DNA of 64,000 nucleotides from Chitinophaga chungangae. GTDB lineage: Bacteria > Bacteroidota > Bacteroidia > Chitinophagales > Chitinophagaceae. The notes beneath the pieces are model-generated. The model had not been told where the DNA came from. It saw only the letters and a program-made list of their open reading frames with translations, and did no database searches. The DNA lies in contig NZ_JAGHKP010000002.1 of assembly GCF_017742215.1 (NCBI RefSeq), positions 716,737 to 780,736 on the forward strand, in the 5' to 3' direction. Position 1 is the first letter of the stretch, and the number at the start of each line of letters is the position of its first letter. Shown in pieces: positions 6,473-15,365 of the stretch. The position numbers and the translations under genes are program-made.

Positions 6473-7612
6473 ATGAGAATCCTGACTTGCCTGATCACAG
6501 CGCTGGTATGCCTCAACGCCTGCCAGCAGAAAAACACCGGCTCGGGAGCCGACAGCACCGCCACCGGCGCGAAAGATACCACCATCGCCATTATCCCGGC
6601 GGGCGGCGGCGTTTTTTATAAACACCTGAAAGGCACGCTGGCAGGGCAACCCGTAACGATGGAGCTCATCAACCATGGAAAAGGCCGCTATTCCGCCTGG
6701 TATTATTACGACAAAGTTGGCGACCCGATCGCGCTGCTTACCAGCGATATGACGGCAGACAGCCTGAACTTCACCGAATACGGCGTTAGCGAAGAGCCCA
6801 ACAATCTCCGCGGCAAATTATCTCCCGATGGCCGCTACACCGGCGAATGGAGCGGCGGCGGAAAAAATTATTCCTTCGACCTGCACGAAGCGGCGGATTC
6901 TTCCATCCGTTTCATGGTTGCATCGTACAACGATTCCGCGATATTGATCCCCGGCCGTCACGATTCGCCCGTGGCCACCGCCAGCAGCTCCGCCGTTTGG
7001 CCCACCGGCGGCGCGGATGAAGCCGTGCTGGCGTTTATCCGCAACGCCATCGCGCCGAAATTGGGCAACGACAGCCCGAAAGTATTTCTCAAACAGGATG
7101 TGGACGACTTTCTCAACGAATACCGCGGCGAAAATAAAAACGTGGATACCGCGGAGTTGCGGGAGCACGGTTTCAGCTGGAACTGGGACGCTTCCACCTC
7201 CGTCACCGTCGTGTACAACAAGTGGCCGCTACTGGCGCTGGAGCATTTCACTTCCGCCTTCACCGGCGGCGCGCATGGCAATTACGGCTCGAATTTCATC
7301 GCGCTGGACCTCGCCGCCAAAAAAGCGCTCAAACCCGCGGACGTGTTTAAACCGGGTTATAAAAAAACGCTCTCCGCCGCGCTGGACAAATCTTTCCGCA
7401 AAAAATACAACATCCCCGCGGGCGAACCGCTGGATAAACAATACCTTTTTAAAAGCGCCATCGAGCCGAACGATAATTTTTTCATCGCCGGCAAAGGCGT
7501 CGTATTCAGTTACACGCCGTATGAGATCGGTCCCTATGCCATCGGGCAGATCACTTTATTCGTACCTTTTGCAGACATCAATGGCATCGTAAAGGAGACG
7601 TACCTTCAATAA
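6473..7612 (+). CDS. DUF3298-like lipoprotein
   Basis: A 379-aa secreted lipoprotein. The start at 6473 was preferred over an upstream in-frame extension because it gives a clean lipoprotein signal (MRILTCLITALVCLNACQQ). The C-terminal 200 residues match the RsiV-type DUF3298 arrangement: GNYGSNFIALDLAAKKAL, a phrase around PADVFKPG, and FSYTPYEIGPYAxG followed by a hydrophobic strand. RsiV-type domains bind muropeptides or lysozyme in Gram-positive bacteria; here only an envelope role is safe to infer. The helicase gene begins 3 nt downstream, suggesting co-transcription. Confidence 0.78.
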   Translation: MRILTCLITALVCLNACQQKNTGSGADSTATGAKDTTIAIIPAGGGVFYKHLKGTLAGQPVTMELINHGKGRYSAWYYYDKVGDPIALLTSDMTADSLNFTEYGVSEEPNNLRGKLSPDGRYTGEWSGGGKNYSFDLHEAADSSIRFMVASYNDSAILIPGRHDSPVATASSSAVWPTGGADEAVLAFIRNAIAPKLGNDSPKVFLKQDVDDFLNEYRGENKNVDTAELREHGFSWNWDASTSVTVVYNKWPLLALEHFTSAFTGGAHGNYGSNFIALDLAAKKALKPADVFKPGYKKTLSAALDKSFRKKYNIPAGEPLDKQYLFKSAIEPNDNFFIAGKGVVFSYTPYEIGPYAIGQITLFVPFADINGIVKETYLQ

Positions 7613-7615
7613 TCT

Positions 7616-10600
7616 ATGAACAACAAAGAGAGCCAGCAATATAACCAGCGATTCCAGGAAGTGTACCAGCGCCTCAACGAGCGCCAGCGCGAAGCCGTGG
7701 ACAATACCGAAGGCCCCGTGATGGTGATCGCCGGGCCGGGCACCGGCAAAACGCAGATACTCGCCTCGCGCATCGGCAAGATCCTCCAGGAAACGGATTT
7801 CCTGCCGCACAACATTCTTTGCCTCACGTATACCGACGCCGGTACTGTGGCCATGCGCAAGCGCCTTACGGACTTCATCGGGCCGGACGCCTACCGCGTG
7901 AACATCCACACCTTCCACTCTTTTTGCAACGAGGTGATCCAGGACAACCTGTCCCTCTTCGAAAAAAACACCCTCGATCCCATTTCCGACCTCGAGAAAA
8001 TACAGCTGCTGAAAACGCTCATCGACGGTTTTTCCAAAGACAACCCGCTCAAACGTTACCGCGGCGACGTGTATTTCGATATGCGCAACCTCGCACACCT
8101 GTTCTCCACCATGAAACGCGAAGGCTGGACGGTGCCTTTCATCCGCGAAAACGTGGAAAAGTACGTGGAATCGCTGCCCGGACGGGAGGAATATATTTAT
8201 AAAAAAGCCAGCGGCCGCTTCAAAAAAGGCGACCTGAAAGAAGAAAAACTCGCCGCCGAAAGGGAAAAAATGGCCCGCCTGCTGGCCGCTACGGAACAGT
8301 TCGACGTGTTCCAGCAGCTGATGCACAAAGCCAACCGCTACGATTTCGACGATATGATCAATTGGGTGATCCGCGCGTTCGAACAAAACCCGAACCTGCT
8401 GCTGGATTACAAGGAACGGTTCCAATACATCCTGGTAGACGAATACCAGGATACCAGCGGTACGCAAAACCGACTCATCCAGCTGCTGACCGGCGGCGAA
8501 GAAAAACCCAACGTGTTCGTAGTGGGAGACGACGATCAGTCCATTTACCGCTTCCAGGGCGCCAACATCGAGAACATGGAACAGTTCGCCGGCGAACATT
8601 ACGCGCAGGACCTGCGCACCATCGTGCTCACACAGAATTACCGTTCCGTACAGAACATTCTCGATGTAAGCATGTCTGTGATCGGCTACAACAAAGGCTC
8701 GCGGCTGGTAGACAAGCTGGACGGGCTCAGCAAGCAGCTCTCGGCTTCCAATGCAAAACTCACCCCGTTGGACATCCCGCCCGTGATCCGCCGTTACAAC
8801 ACGCCCCGCGACGAAATGGCCGGCATCACCACCGAAGTGGAGCAGATCCTTGCACAGGGCGTTTTACCCGGCAAGATCGCCATCATTTATAAAGAAAATA
8901 AGTACGGGGAAGAACTGGCGCAGTATTTCCGCCTCAAAAAACTTCCTTTCTATTCCAAACGGAACAGCAACCTGTTCGAGCTGCCCTTTGCGAAAAAGAT
9001 CATCCACATCCTGCGGTATATCGCCTGCGAACTGGAAACGCCCTACAGCGGCGACGATCTGTTGTTCGAGATCATGCATTACGACTTCTACAAAATACCG
9101 CCCATAGAAGCCGCCCGCATCAGCATCGAAGTGGCCGAAAAAGGGTACAACGAAAAATCTTCCATCCGCAAGTACCTCCAGGACTGGAACAAAACCCGCA
9201 ACCCGACGCTGTTTTCGCTGGCCCCGCACGACGAGGCCATGCGCCTGGGCAACCTGCTCGAAAAGTGGATCGCGGATGCGCATAACGTAACGCTCCAGCA
9301 GCTGTTCTCCAACATCGTCAGCGAAGGCGGCATCCTGGCATATATCATGGCTTCGCCGGAAAAGATCTGGCTCATGAAAATACTCCAGGCCCTGTTCGAT
9401 TTCATTAAAGACGAAACACACCGTCACCCTGAAATGAACATCGTATCCATCATGGAAACGGTGGACCTCATGGAAAGCAACGCCCTGGCCATCCCGCTGG
9501 TGCAGGTTTCCGGCAACGAAAAAGGCGTGAACCTGCTTACCGCCCATGGCGCGAAAGGCCTGGAATTCGAATACGTGTTCCTCGCGGGCGTCAATTCCCA
9601 TCTCTGGGAAAAAAAGAAAAAAAGCGCATCGGGCTTTTCGTTCCCGGACACGGTGTTCGCCACCGAAGCCACGTCCACCGACGAACAGGAGCTGCGCCGC
9701 CTTTTTTACGTAGCCATCACGCGGGCGGAAAAACACCTGTACATCAGTTATCCGGAGTTCCGGCAAGACGGCAAACCGCTGGAGCCCAGCATGTTCATCA
9801 GCGAAATCCTGCAGAACCACATCCTGCCGCAACATAAAATAGAAGTGCCGGACGAGACCCTGTTCGAGTTCGAGGCGCTGCAATACGGCAAGGAGCTGGC
9901 GCCGGAGATCGAAAAGGTGGACCAGCTGTTTATCGACACGCTGCTGAACGGTTTTACCATGAACGTGACGGCGCTCAACAATTACCTGCGCTGCCCGCTG
10001 GCGTTTTATTACCAGAACCTCGTGCGCGTGCCGACCGGTCGTTCCGAAAACACGGAATTCGGCTCCGCGGTGCACTTTGCGCTGGAAAAGCTGTTCCAGA
10101 AAATGCAGGAAAATGGCGCATTCCCGCCGAGGGAAGAGTTTATCAAAGACTTCAAATACAGCATGCTGCGCAACCGGGAATGTTTTACCAAAGAAGCCTT
10201 TAAAAGAAGGATGGAATACGGGGAAGACATTCTGACCGCGTACTACGACAAATATCTCCACACCTGGAACACCGTGGTGAGCATCGAACGGAACGTGCGG
10301 AACGTGGTGGTGAACGGCGTACCGCTCAAAGGCAAGATCGACAAGCTGGAATTCAACGGCAATGAAATAAACGTGGTGGATTATAAAACCGGCGATTACG
10401 AAAAAACGAAGAAAGACTACCGCAAATTCGACCGGCCGAACCAGCGCGACCCCAATGGCGGGGATTACTGGCGGCAGGCCGTATTCTATAAAATTTTGTT
10501 AGATAATTACAAACAGAAGAACTGGCAGGTAGTTAGCACGGAATTTGATTTCATAGAGCCCAACAAACAAAAGGAGTATTTCAAAGAAAAAATTGATATT

Positions 10601-10774
10601 CTCCCGGAAGACATCACCACCGTGACCCAGCAGATCAAAGACAGCTGGATCAGGATACAGAACAAGGAATTTTATACCGGCTGCGGCAAGGAAGATTGCA
10701 AATGGTGCGGGTTTGTGAAAGACAACAAGCTGGAAATCGCCCTGCATTCCCTCGTGGAAGAGGAGGATGAATAA
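7616..10774 (+). CDS. UvrD/Rep-type ATP-dependent helicase fused to PD-(D/E)XK nuclease
   Basis: A 1052-aa superfamily 1A helicase with a C-terminal RecB-family nuclease, probably acting in double-strand break processing. Helicase motifs in order: Walker A GPGTGKT (40-46), VDEYQDT (about 272-278), GDDDQSIYRFQGAN (about 303), LTAHGAKGLEF (about 640) and FYVAITRAEK (about 695). The nuclease begins around NNYLRCPLAFYY and carries the signature VVDYKTG (about 921). C793 lies before the nuclease core, and C1023, C1028 and C1031 (CX4CX2C) come near the end. This arrangement is expected for a 4Fe-4S staple as in AddB, Dna2 and Cas4 nucleases. No separate AddA/RecB partner is present in the window. 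Confidence 0.9.
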   Translation: MNNKESQQYNQRFQEVYQRLNERQREAVDNTEGPVMVIAGPGTGKTQILASRIGKILQETDFLPHNILCLTYTDAGTVAMRKRLTDFIGPDAYRVNIHTFHSFCNEVIQDNLSLFEKNTLDPISDLEKIQLLKTLIDGFSKDNPLKRYRGDVYFDMRNLAHLFSTMKREGWTVPFIRENVEKYVESLPGREEYIYKKASGRFKKGDLKEEKLAAEREKMARLLAATEQFDVFQQLMHKANRYDFDDMINWVIRAFEQNPNLLLDYKERFQYILVDEYQDTSGTQNRLIQLLTGGEEKPNVFVVGDDDQSIYRFQGANIENMEQFAGEHYAQDLRTIVLTQNYRSVQNILDVSMSVIGYNKGSRLVDKLDGLSKQLSASNAKLTPLDIPPVIRRYNTPRDEMAGITTEVEQILAQGVLPGKIAIIYKENKYGEELAQYFRLKKLPFYSKRNSNLFELPFAKKIIHILRYIACELETPYSGDDLLFEIMHYDFYKIPPIEAARISIEVAEKGYNEKSSIRKYLQDWNKTRNPTLFSLAPHDEAMRLGNLLEKWIADAHNVTLQQLFSNIVSEGGILAYIMASPEKIWLMKILQALFDFIKDETHRHPEMNIVSIMETVDLMESNALAIPLVQVSGNEKGVNLLTAHGAKGLEFEYVFLAGVNSHLWEKKKKSASGFSFPDTVFATEATSTDEQELRRLFYVAITRAEKHLYISYPEFRQDGKPLEPSMFISEILQNHILPQHKIEVPDETLFEFEALQYGKELAPEIEKVDQLFIDTLLNGFTMNVTALNNYLRCPLAFYYQNLVRVPTGRSENTEFGSAVHFALEKLFQKMQENGAFPPREEFIKDFKYSMLRNRECFTKEAFKRRMEYGEDILTAYYDKYLHTWNTVVSIERNVRNVVVNGVPLKGKIDKLEFNGNEINVVDYKTGDYEKTKKDYRKFDRPNQRDPNGGDYWRQAVFYKILLDNYKQKNWQVVSTEFDFIEPNKQKEYFKEKIDILPEDITTVTQQIKDSWIRIQNKEFYTGCGKEDCKWCGFVKDNKLEIALHSLVEEEDE

Positions 10775-10790
10775 AATCGACAACAAACAG

Positions 10791-10798
10791 TAAGTTTG
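10791..10798 (+). promoter_or_regulatory. -7 box for the Ig-like lipoprotein gene
   Basis: TAAGTTTG matches TAnnTTTG and lies 29 nt before the ATG at 10828. Confidence 0.45.
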
Positions 10799-10827
10799 CA
10801 AATAATTTAATTCTCAGGTCAGGAATC

Positions 10828-12288
10828 ATGAATCAGAATTTGCGGGGCTGGACAGTCTCATTACTCGTTTTGGCTTTGTGCAGCTTTTTCACCCAGTGCG
10901 CGAACATCGTGCCTCCCGGGGGCGGCCCCCGCGATACCCTGCCGCCACGGCTCGTACACGTTGCCCCGCTGGATTCCACCCTCAATTTTAATTCCAGCAG
11001 GGTCGTTTTCCAGTTCAACGAATTCGTGGAACTGGACAATGTGATCGAAAAGCTGATCGTATCGCCCACCATGAAACGCACCCCGGTGATCACCGCCAAG
11101 CTGCGCGTAGTGACCCTCGAGATCAAAGATTCCCTTCAGCCCAATACCACTTACACTTTCAATTTCGGCGACGCCGTGAAAGACGTGAACGAACGCAATC
11201 CCATCGAGGATTTCCAGTACGTGGTGTCTACCGGCGACTATATGGATTCCCTTCAGCTCACCGGCAAAGTGCTGGTGGCCGAAACCGGCAAGCCGGACAG
11301 CAATATCGCGGTAATGCTGTACAGCAACCTGGAAGATTCCGTCGTATCGAAAGAAAAACCGCTTTACCTCTCCAAAACGAAGGGTGACGGCAGTTACCGC
11401 TTCCGCAACCTGAAACCCGGCACTTACCGGCTTTTTGCGCTGAAAGAAGAAGACCGCGACTACCAGTACACGCAGCCCGATGAGCTCATCGCGTTTTCGG
11501 ACAGCCTGGTGCATCTCAGCGAAAACCTGTATGACATGAACCTGGCGCTGTTCAACGAAGTGGACACCATCAGGCTGGAAGACGAGCCCGAAGTAACGCA
11601 GCCCGAGCCGGAGAAGGACAAAGACAAGGAAAAGAAACGCAAACCACGCCTGCAGGTGGGTTTCGACCTCAACGGCGGGCAGCAGGAGCTGGGCGATTCG
11701 CTCACCATGACCTTCAACTTCCCCATCCGCAGCCTCGATACGGCGCAGATCGGGCTGTACGAAGACACCACCCGCAAAAAAGTACCCTTCAGCCTTCACC
11801 CCGCCGACACCACGGCCAAAGCTTTCAAGATCGCCTATAACTGGAAACCCGGCAAACCTTACGAGATCATTCTGCCCGCGGGCTTCGCCACGGACACTTC
11901 CGGGCTGCAGACCGCCAAGGCAGACACCGTGAATTTCGAAGCCAAAGACCTCGACGACTACGGCACTGTTAAAGTAGCGCTCACCATCAGCGACAGCGCC
12001 CGCCGCGTGCTGCCCGCAAACGACACCAGCTACCAGTTCGTGATACAGCTCGTTTCCGGCACCGAACTGAAATACACCGGCGTGATCACCGACGGCAAAT
12101 GGGAACGGGGGCTGGTACAACCCGGCGAATACACCATCAGGGTGGTGATAGACCGCGACAAAAATGGCAAATGGGACACCGGCTCTTATTACGGTGTGCC
12201 CAAAAAGCAGCCCGAAACCGTATTTTCGTTCAAAGAGCCCATCAACATCAAAAAGAACTGGACGGTAAGCCCGGCGGTCAAACTATAG
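10828..12288 (+). CDS. Ig-like (SbsA-type) domain lipoprotein
   Basis: A 486-aa secreted protein with a signal peptide and lipobox-like Cys (FFTQC, about residues 19-24), followed by a Pro/Gly-rich linker (PPGGGPRDTLPPRLV). This matches the widespread Bacteroidota family carrying an N-terminal bacterial Ig-like SbsA domain, here about residues 38-135, typified by FQFNEFVELDN and TYTFNFGDAVKDVNE. A carboxypeptidase-regulatory-like strand set (SYRFRNLKPGTYRLFALKEED) follows, then a charged Lys/Asp/Glu linker near 260 and another Ig-like block. The C-terminus has DRDKNGKWDTG, a possible calcium loop. Exact role unknown; probably cell-envelope scaffolding. Confidence 0.8.
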   Translation: MNQNLRGWTVSLLVLALCSFFTQCANIVPPGGGPRDTLPPRLVHVAPLDSTLNFNSSRVVFQFNEFVELDNVIEKLIVSPTMKRTPVITAKLRVVTLEIKDSLQPNTTYTFNFGDAVKDVNERNPIEDFQYVVSTGDYMDSLQLTGKVLVAETGKPDSNIAVMLYSNLEDSVVSKEKPLYLSKTKGDGSYRFRNLKPGTYRLFALKEEDRDYQYTQPDELIAFSDSLVHLSENLYDMNLALFNEVDTIRLEDEPEVTQPEPEKDKDKEKKRKPRLQVGFDLNGGQQELGDSLTMTFNFPIRSLDTAQIGLYEDTTRKKVPFSLHPADTTAKAFKIAYNWKPGKPYEIILPAGFATDTSGLQTAKADTVNFEAKDLDDYGTVKVALTISDSARRVLPANDTSYQFVIQLVSGTELKYTGVITDGKWERGLVQPGEYTIRVVIDRDKNGKWDTGSYYGVPKKQPETVFSFKEPINIKKNWTVSPAVKL

Positions 12289-12298
12289 CCTTTATCCG

Positions 12299-12306
12299 TA
12301 ATTTTG
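12299..12306 (+). promoter_or_regulatory. -7 box abutting the recR start
   Basis: TAATTTTG is an exact match and only 4 nt separate it from the ATG at 12311. The transcription start should fall at or next to the start codon, giving a leaderless mRNA. Confidence 0.5.
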
Positions 12307-12310
12307 CAAA

Positions 12311-12934
12311 ATGATCTTCTCTTCCGCATTGATCGAAAATGCCGTAAATGAATTTGCGAGGCTCCCCGGCGTTGGTAAAAAGACCGCTCTGCGGCTGGTG
12401 CTGCACCTGCTCAAGCAGGACACGGCGCAGGTAGAGCTGTTTTCCGAAACCATCGCACGGATGCGGCGCCAGATCAAATTCTGCCAGCATTGCCATAATG
12501 TGTCCGACGAAGATACCTGCAGCATCTGCGCCAACCATTCCCGCGACGGGCGGGTGGTGTGCGTGGTGGAAAGCATCCGCGACGTGATCGCCATCGAGAA
12601 CACACAACAGTTCAACGGCGTCTACCACGTGCTGGGCGGCATCATCTCCCCTATCGACGGCATCGGGCCGGACCAGCTGCAGATCCATTCCCTCGTGGAA
12701 AGGGTACAGCAGCAGGGCATCGAAGAGGTGATCATGGCGCTGAGCCCTACCATCGAAGGAGACACCACCATTTATTATCTTTCCAAAAAGCTGAAGGATT
12801 ACCCCGTGAAGATCACCACCATCGCGAGGGGCATCGCCTTTGGCGGCGAGCTGGAATATGCGGACGAGATGACGCTGGCACGCTCCCTCACCAACCGTCT
12901 GCCGCTGGAAAACTACCTCCAGCAGGGGAAATAA
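12311..12934 (+). CDS. recR: recombination mediator protein RecR
   Basis: A 207-aa ring-forming protein that with RecO and RecF loads RecA at gaps. It shows the N-terminal helix-hairpin-helix (LPGVGKKTALRL), a four-cysteine zinc finger (CQHCHNVSDEDTCSIC), a Toprim domain starting VVCVVES, and the C-terminal ARGIAFGGELEYADEMTL motif. The length is typical. It has its own promoter and is separated from dnaX/ybaB, unlike in many Proteobacteria. The next gene starts 88 nt later. Confidence 0.97.
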   Translation: MIFSSALIENAVNEFARLPGVGKKTALRLVLHLLKQDTAQVELFSETIARMRRQIKFCQHCHNVSDEDTCSICANHSRDGRVVCVVESIRDVIAIENTQQFNGVYHVLGGIISPIDGIGPDQLQIHSLVERVQQQGIEEVIMALSPTIEGDTTIYYLSKKLKDYPVKITTIARGIAFGGELEYADEMTLARSLTNRLPLENYLQQGK

Positions 12935-13022
12935 TTACTTCATTTTCTAATTCACGCAGTTTGCCTATCTTTATATCCGGTAACTATTATTCAAACTGCT
13001 TACACTCCAAATAAAAAGGGTC

Positions 13023-13544
13023 ATGTTTAAATTAGCAATCCTCTCCGTTCTTTTCTCCTTTTTTGGCAATGTATACGACTTTAAGGTAGATGCGCTGGAA
13101 GGCGGGAAGATCGATTTTTCCAAATACAAAGGGAAAAAGATCCTTATCGTGAACACCGCGTCGATGTGCGGCAATACGCCGCAGTACGCCGCACTGGAAA
13201 AACTGTATAAAAAATACAAGGGCAAGCTGGTGATCGTGGGTTTCCCCGCCAACAACTTCGGCGGGCAGGAACCGGGCTCCAACGCGGAGATCAAGGAATT
13301 CTGCACCAAGGAATACGCCGTAACGTTCCCGATGGCGGCAAAAATTTCCGTGAAAGGCGCGGACATTCACCCCTTGTATCAGTGGCTGATAGCCGAAAGC
13401 AAGGCAAAACAACTGTCTCCCGAAGAAGTGACCTGGAACTTCCAGAAGTACCTTCTGAACGAGAAAGGCGAGCTGGTGGCCGTTTTCAAGCCCCGCACGC
13501 AGCCTGATTCGCCGGAAGTGACCGAGGCGATAGAAAAACACTAA
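13023..13544 (+). CDS. glutathione peroxidase family protein
   Basis: A 173-aa thiol peroxidase that reduces hydroperoxides, most likely with thioredoxin as donor as in other cysteine-type bacterial enzymes. The peroxidatic cysteine is in NTASMCGNTPQ, the glutamine of the tetrad in GFPANNFGGQEPG, and Trp-Asn in VTWNFQKYL. A further Cys (EFCTKEY) may be resolving. The first 16 residues are hydrophobic (MFKLAILSVLFSFFG), unlike the cytoplasmic form, so the protein may be exported. The gene stops 8 nt before the lipoprotein at 13553. Confidence 0.9.
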   Translation: MFKLAILSVLFSFFGNVYDFKVDALEGGKIDFSKYKGKKILIVNTASMCGNTPQYAALEKLYKKYKGKLVIVGFPANNFGGQEPGSNAEIKEFCTKEYAVTFPMAAKISVKGADIHPLYQWLIAESKAKQLSPEEVTWNFQKYLLNEKGELVAVFKPRTQPDSPEVTEAIEKH

Positions 13545-13552
13545 CCGAATAT

Positions 13553-14077
13553 ATGCCAAGAGATCTACTGAAATTTTTTACAGCCATTGGTTGTACCGGG
13601 TTATTGCTGTCCGGATGCTCCGATTATAACCCCAACGCCGTGCTGAATTGCGAACAAGCGGCATTTAACCTGGCGAACAACGGCACATTCAACTCACTTA
13701 AACTACTCAGCGCCAACATGCTGCGCAACGAAAACGTGAAACTGCTGAGCGTGGAAGCATACCAGGACAGCATACGCGTGATCCTCAACCTCTCCGATAC
13801 CCGGTATTCCGGCAACACCCTGCGAAACGACAGTCTCCACACCGGCGATTATATCTTTTCCCTCCGCAACCAGTATCCCGATGCGGGGAAAGTAGTGATC
13901 GGCGTGAAAAACGGGAAAGATTACACGTTCCTCAGCACTGATACTTCTTCCATCACTATCCGGGAAATGGATGTGGCCAACCGCAACCTCTCGGGCTCCT
14001 ATTACGTAGAGACCGTGAACCCCGTCATGAAACTAAGCGGAGTTTTCAGCAAGGTGTGTTTTCAATCCATCCAATAA
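13553..14077 (+). CDS. hypothetical lipoprotein
   Basis: A 174-aa protein with a lipoprotein signal ending LLLSGC (Cys near residue 22). The mature part is short-chain, polar and predicted beta-rich; it has no motif I recognise. It sits 8 nt behind the peroxidase gene, so it is probably in the same transcript, and ends 20 nt before holB. Function unknown. Confidence 0.7.
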   Translation: MPRDLLKFFTAIGCTGLLLSGCSDYNPNAVLNCEQAAFNLANNGTFNSLKLLSANMLRNENVKLLSVEAYQDSIRVILNLSDTRYSGNTLRNDSLHTGDYIFSLRNQYPDAGKVVIGVKNGKDYTFLSTDTSSITIREMDVANRNLSGSYYVETVNPVMKLSGVFSKVCFQSIQ

Positions 14078-14097
14078 TATGCTGTATTTTTACGGCT

Positions 14098-15234
14098 ATG
14101 TTTTTCTCTGATATCATAGGGCAGGAAGCGGCGCGCGACCAGTTGCTGCAGGCCGTGGAGCGCAACCGCCTCAGTCACGCCATGATCATGCTGGCCCCCG
14201 AAGGCGCGGGCGGGCTTCCGGTAGGCCTGGCCTTCGCGCAATACCTGGTTTGCGAGAACCGCCAGCCAAACGATTCCTGCGGGCAATGCGCCGCCTGTAA
14301 AAAAGCCGCGCAATTTATTCACCCGGATATTCATTTTTCCTACCCCGTTATTCCCCGCAAACCGGGCGACAAGCCCGTAAGCACCGATTACATCGCCGAA
14401 TGGCGGGAATATATCGTGCAACAGCCGTACGGCAACGCGTACGACTGGCTGCAGTTTATCGGCGCGGAAAACAAACAGGGGAATATCACCGCGCATGAAT
14501 GTTCGGACATCATCCGCAAGCTGAACCTGAAAAGTTTCGAAAGCGAGTACAAGATACTGCTGATGTGGATGCCGGAATACCTCGGCAACGAAGGCAACCG
14601 CCTGCTGAAGCTCATCGAGGAGCCGCCGCCCAATACCGTTTTTATCCTCGTGGCGGAGAACCAGGAGCAGATCCTGGCCACAATCCTTTCCCGCACGCAG
14701 CTGGTGAAGATCAACCCGCTCACCAAACAGGAAGTGGTGACCGCCCTGGTGCAGCGCAACCAGGTGGCCGAGCAGCGGGCGCGGCAGATCGCCACCATTG
14801 CGTCCGGCAATTACCGGGAGGCTTTGCAACTGCTGCAACACGCAGAGAACGATTACCATGAATTATTGCGCACCTGGCTCAATTGCATTTTCATGCAAAA
14901 CCGGCAGGGTTTGCAGGACTGGGTGGAGCATATGGCCAGCGCGAAAATGGGCCGGGAGAACCAGAAACAGTTCCTCCGGTATTTCATCAACGTGCTGGAG
15001 CACAGCCTGCGCGTGCAGTACATGGACCGCAGCCAGCTGGCGTTTTCGGACGAAGAGGTGGATTTCGCGGAAAAACTGAAAAAACTGGCCAACCTGGGGC
15101 AGATGGGCGAGATCACGGAGGAGCTGGACAATGCGTATTACCATATCGAACGGAACGCGAACGGCAAAATCCTCTTCCATGCGCTGTCTATCCGCCTTCA
15201 GTACATTTTCAAAGGCCGGCAGCTGCCGGTATAG
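14098..15234 (+). CDS. holB: DNA polymerase III subunit delta'
   Basis: A 378-aa clamp-loader subunit. The start at 14098 (MFFSDIIGQ) was chosen over an upstream in-frame ATG because the family begins with this FSDIIGQExA segment. Features are a degenerate P-loop (APEGAGGLPVG, with no Lys), typical of the non-hydrolysing delta' subunit, a four-Cys zinc module (CENRQPNDSCGQCAAC), NRLLKLIEEPPPNTVFIL, and a sensor-1 region ATILSRTQLVKI. A -7-like box TATTTTTA (14085-14092) lies 5 nt before the ATG. Confidence 0.92.
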   Translation: MFFSDIIGQEAARDQLLQAVERNRLSHAMIMLAPEGAGGLPVGLAFAQYLVCENRQPNDSCGQCAACKKAAQFIHPDIHFSYPVIPRKPGDKPVSTDYIAEWREYIVQQPYGNAYDWLQFIGAENKQGNITAHECSDIIRKLNLKSFESEYKILLMWMPEYLGNEGNRLLKLIEEPPPNTVFILVAENQEQILATILSRTQLVKINPLTKQEVVTALVQRNQVAEQRARQIATIASGNYREALQLLQHAENDYHELLRTWLNCIFMQNRQGLQDWVEHMASAKMGRENQKQFLRYFINVLEHSLRVQYMDRSQLAFSDEEVDFAEKLKKLANLGQMGEITEELDNAYYHIERNANGKILFHALSIRLQYIFKGRQLPV

Positions 15235-15365
15235 CTGTCAACTATTTAGCGTACCTTTGGCCCTTATTTCCCTGTACGTCTTTGTGAATCTGGAAGTAAA
15301 TATGTACTTTTAGTGACCTGGCATTGCAGGAATAACTATTTTTTAAAATAATAAACCAAAATAAT

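Noticed and set aside
8864-10261. 465-codon minus-strand open frame
   Set aside because: It is antisense to the helicase-nuclease and is a shadow of its codon bias.
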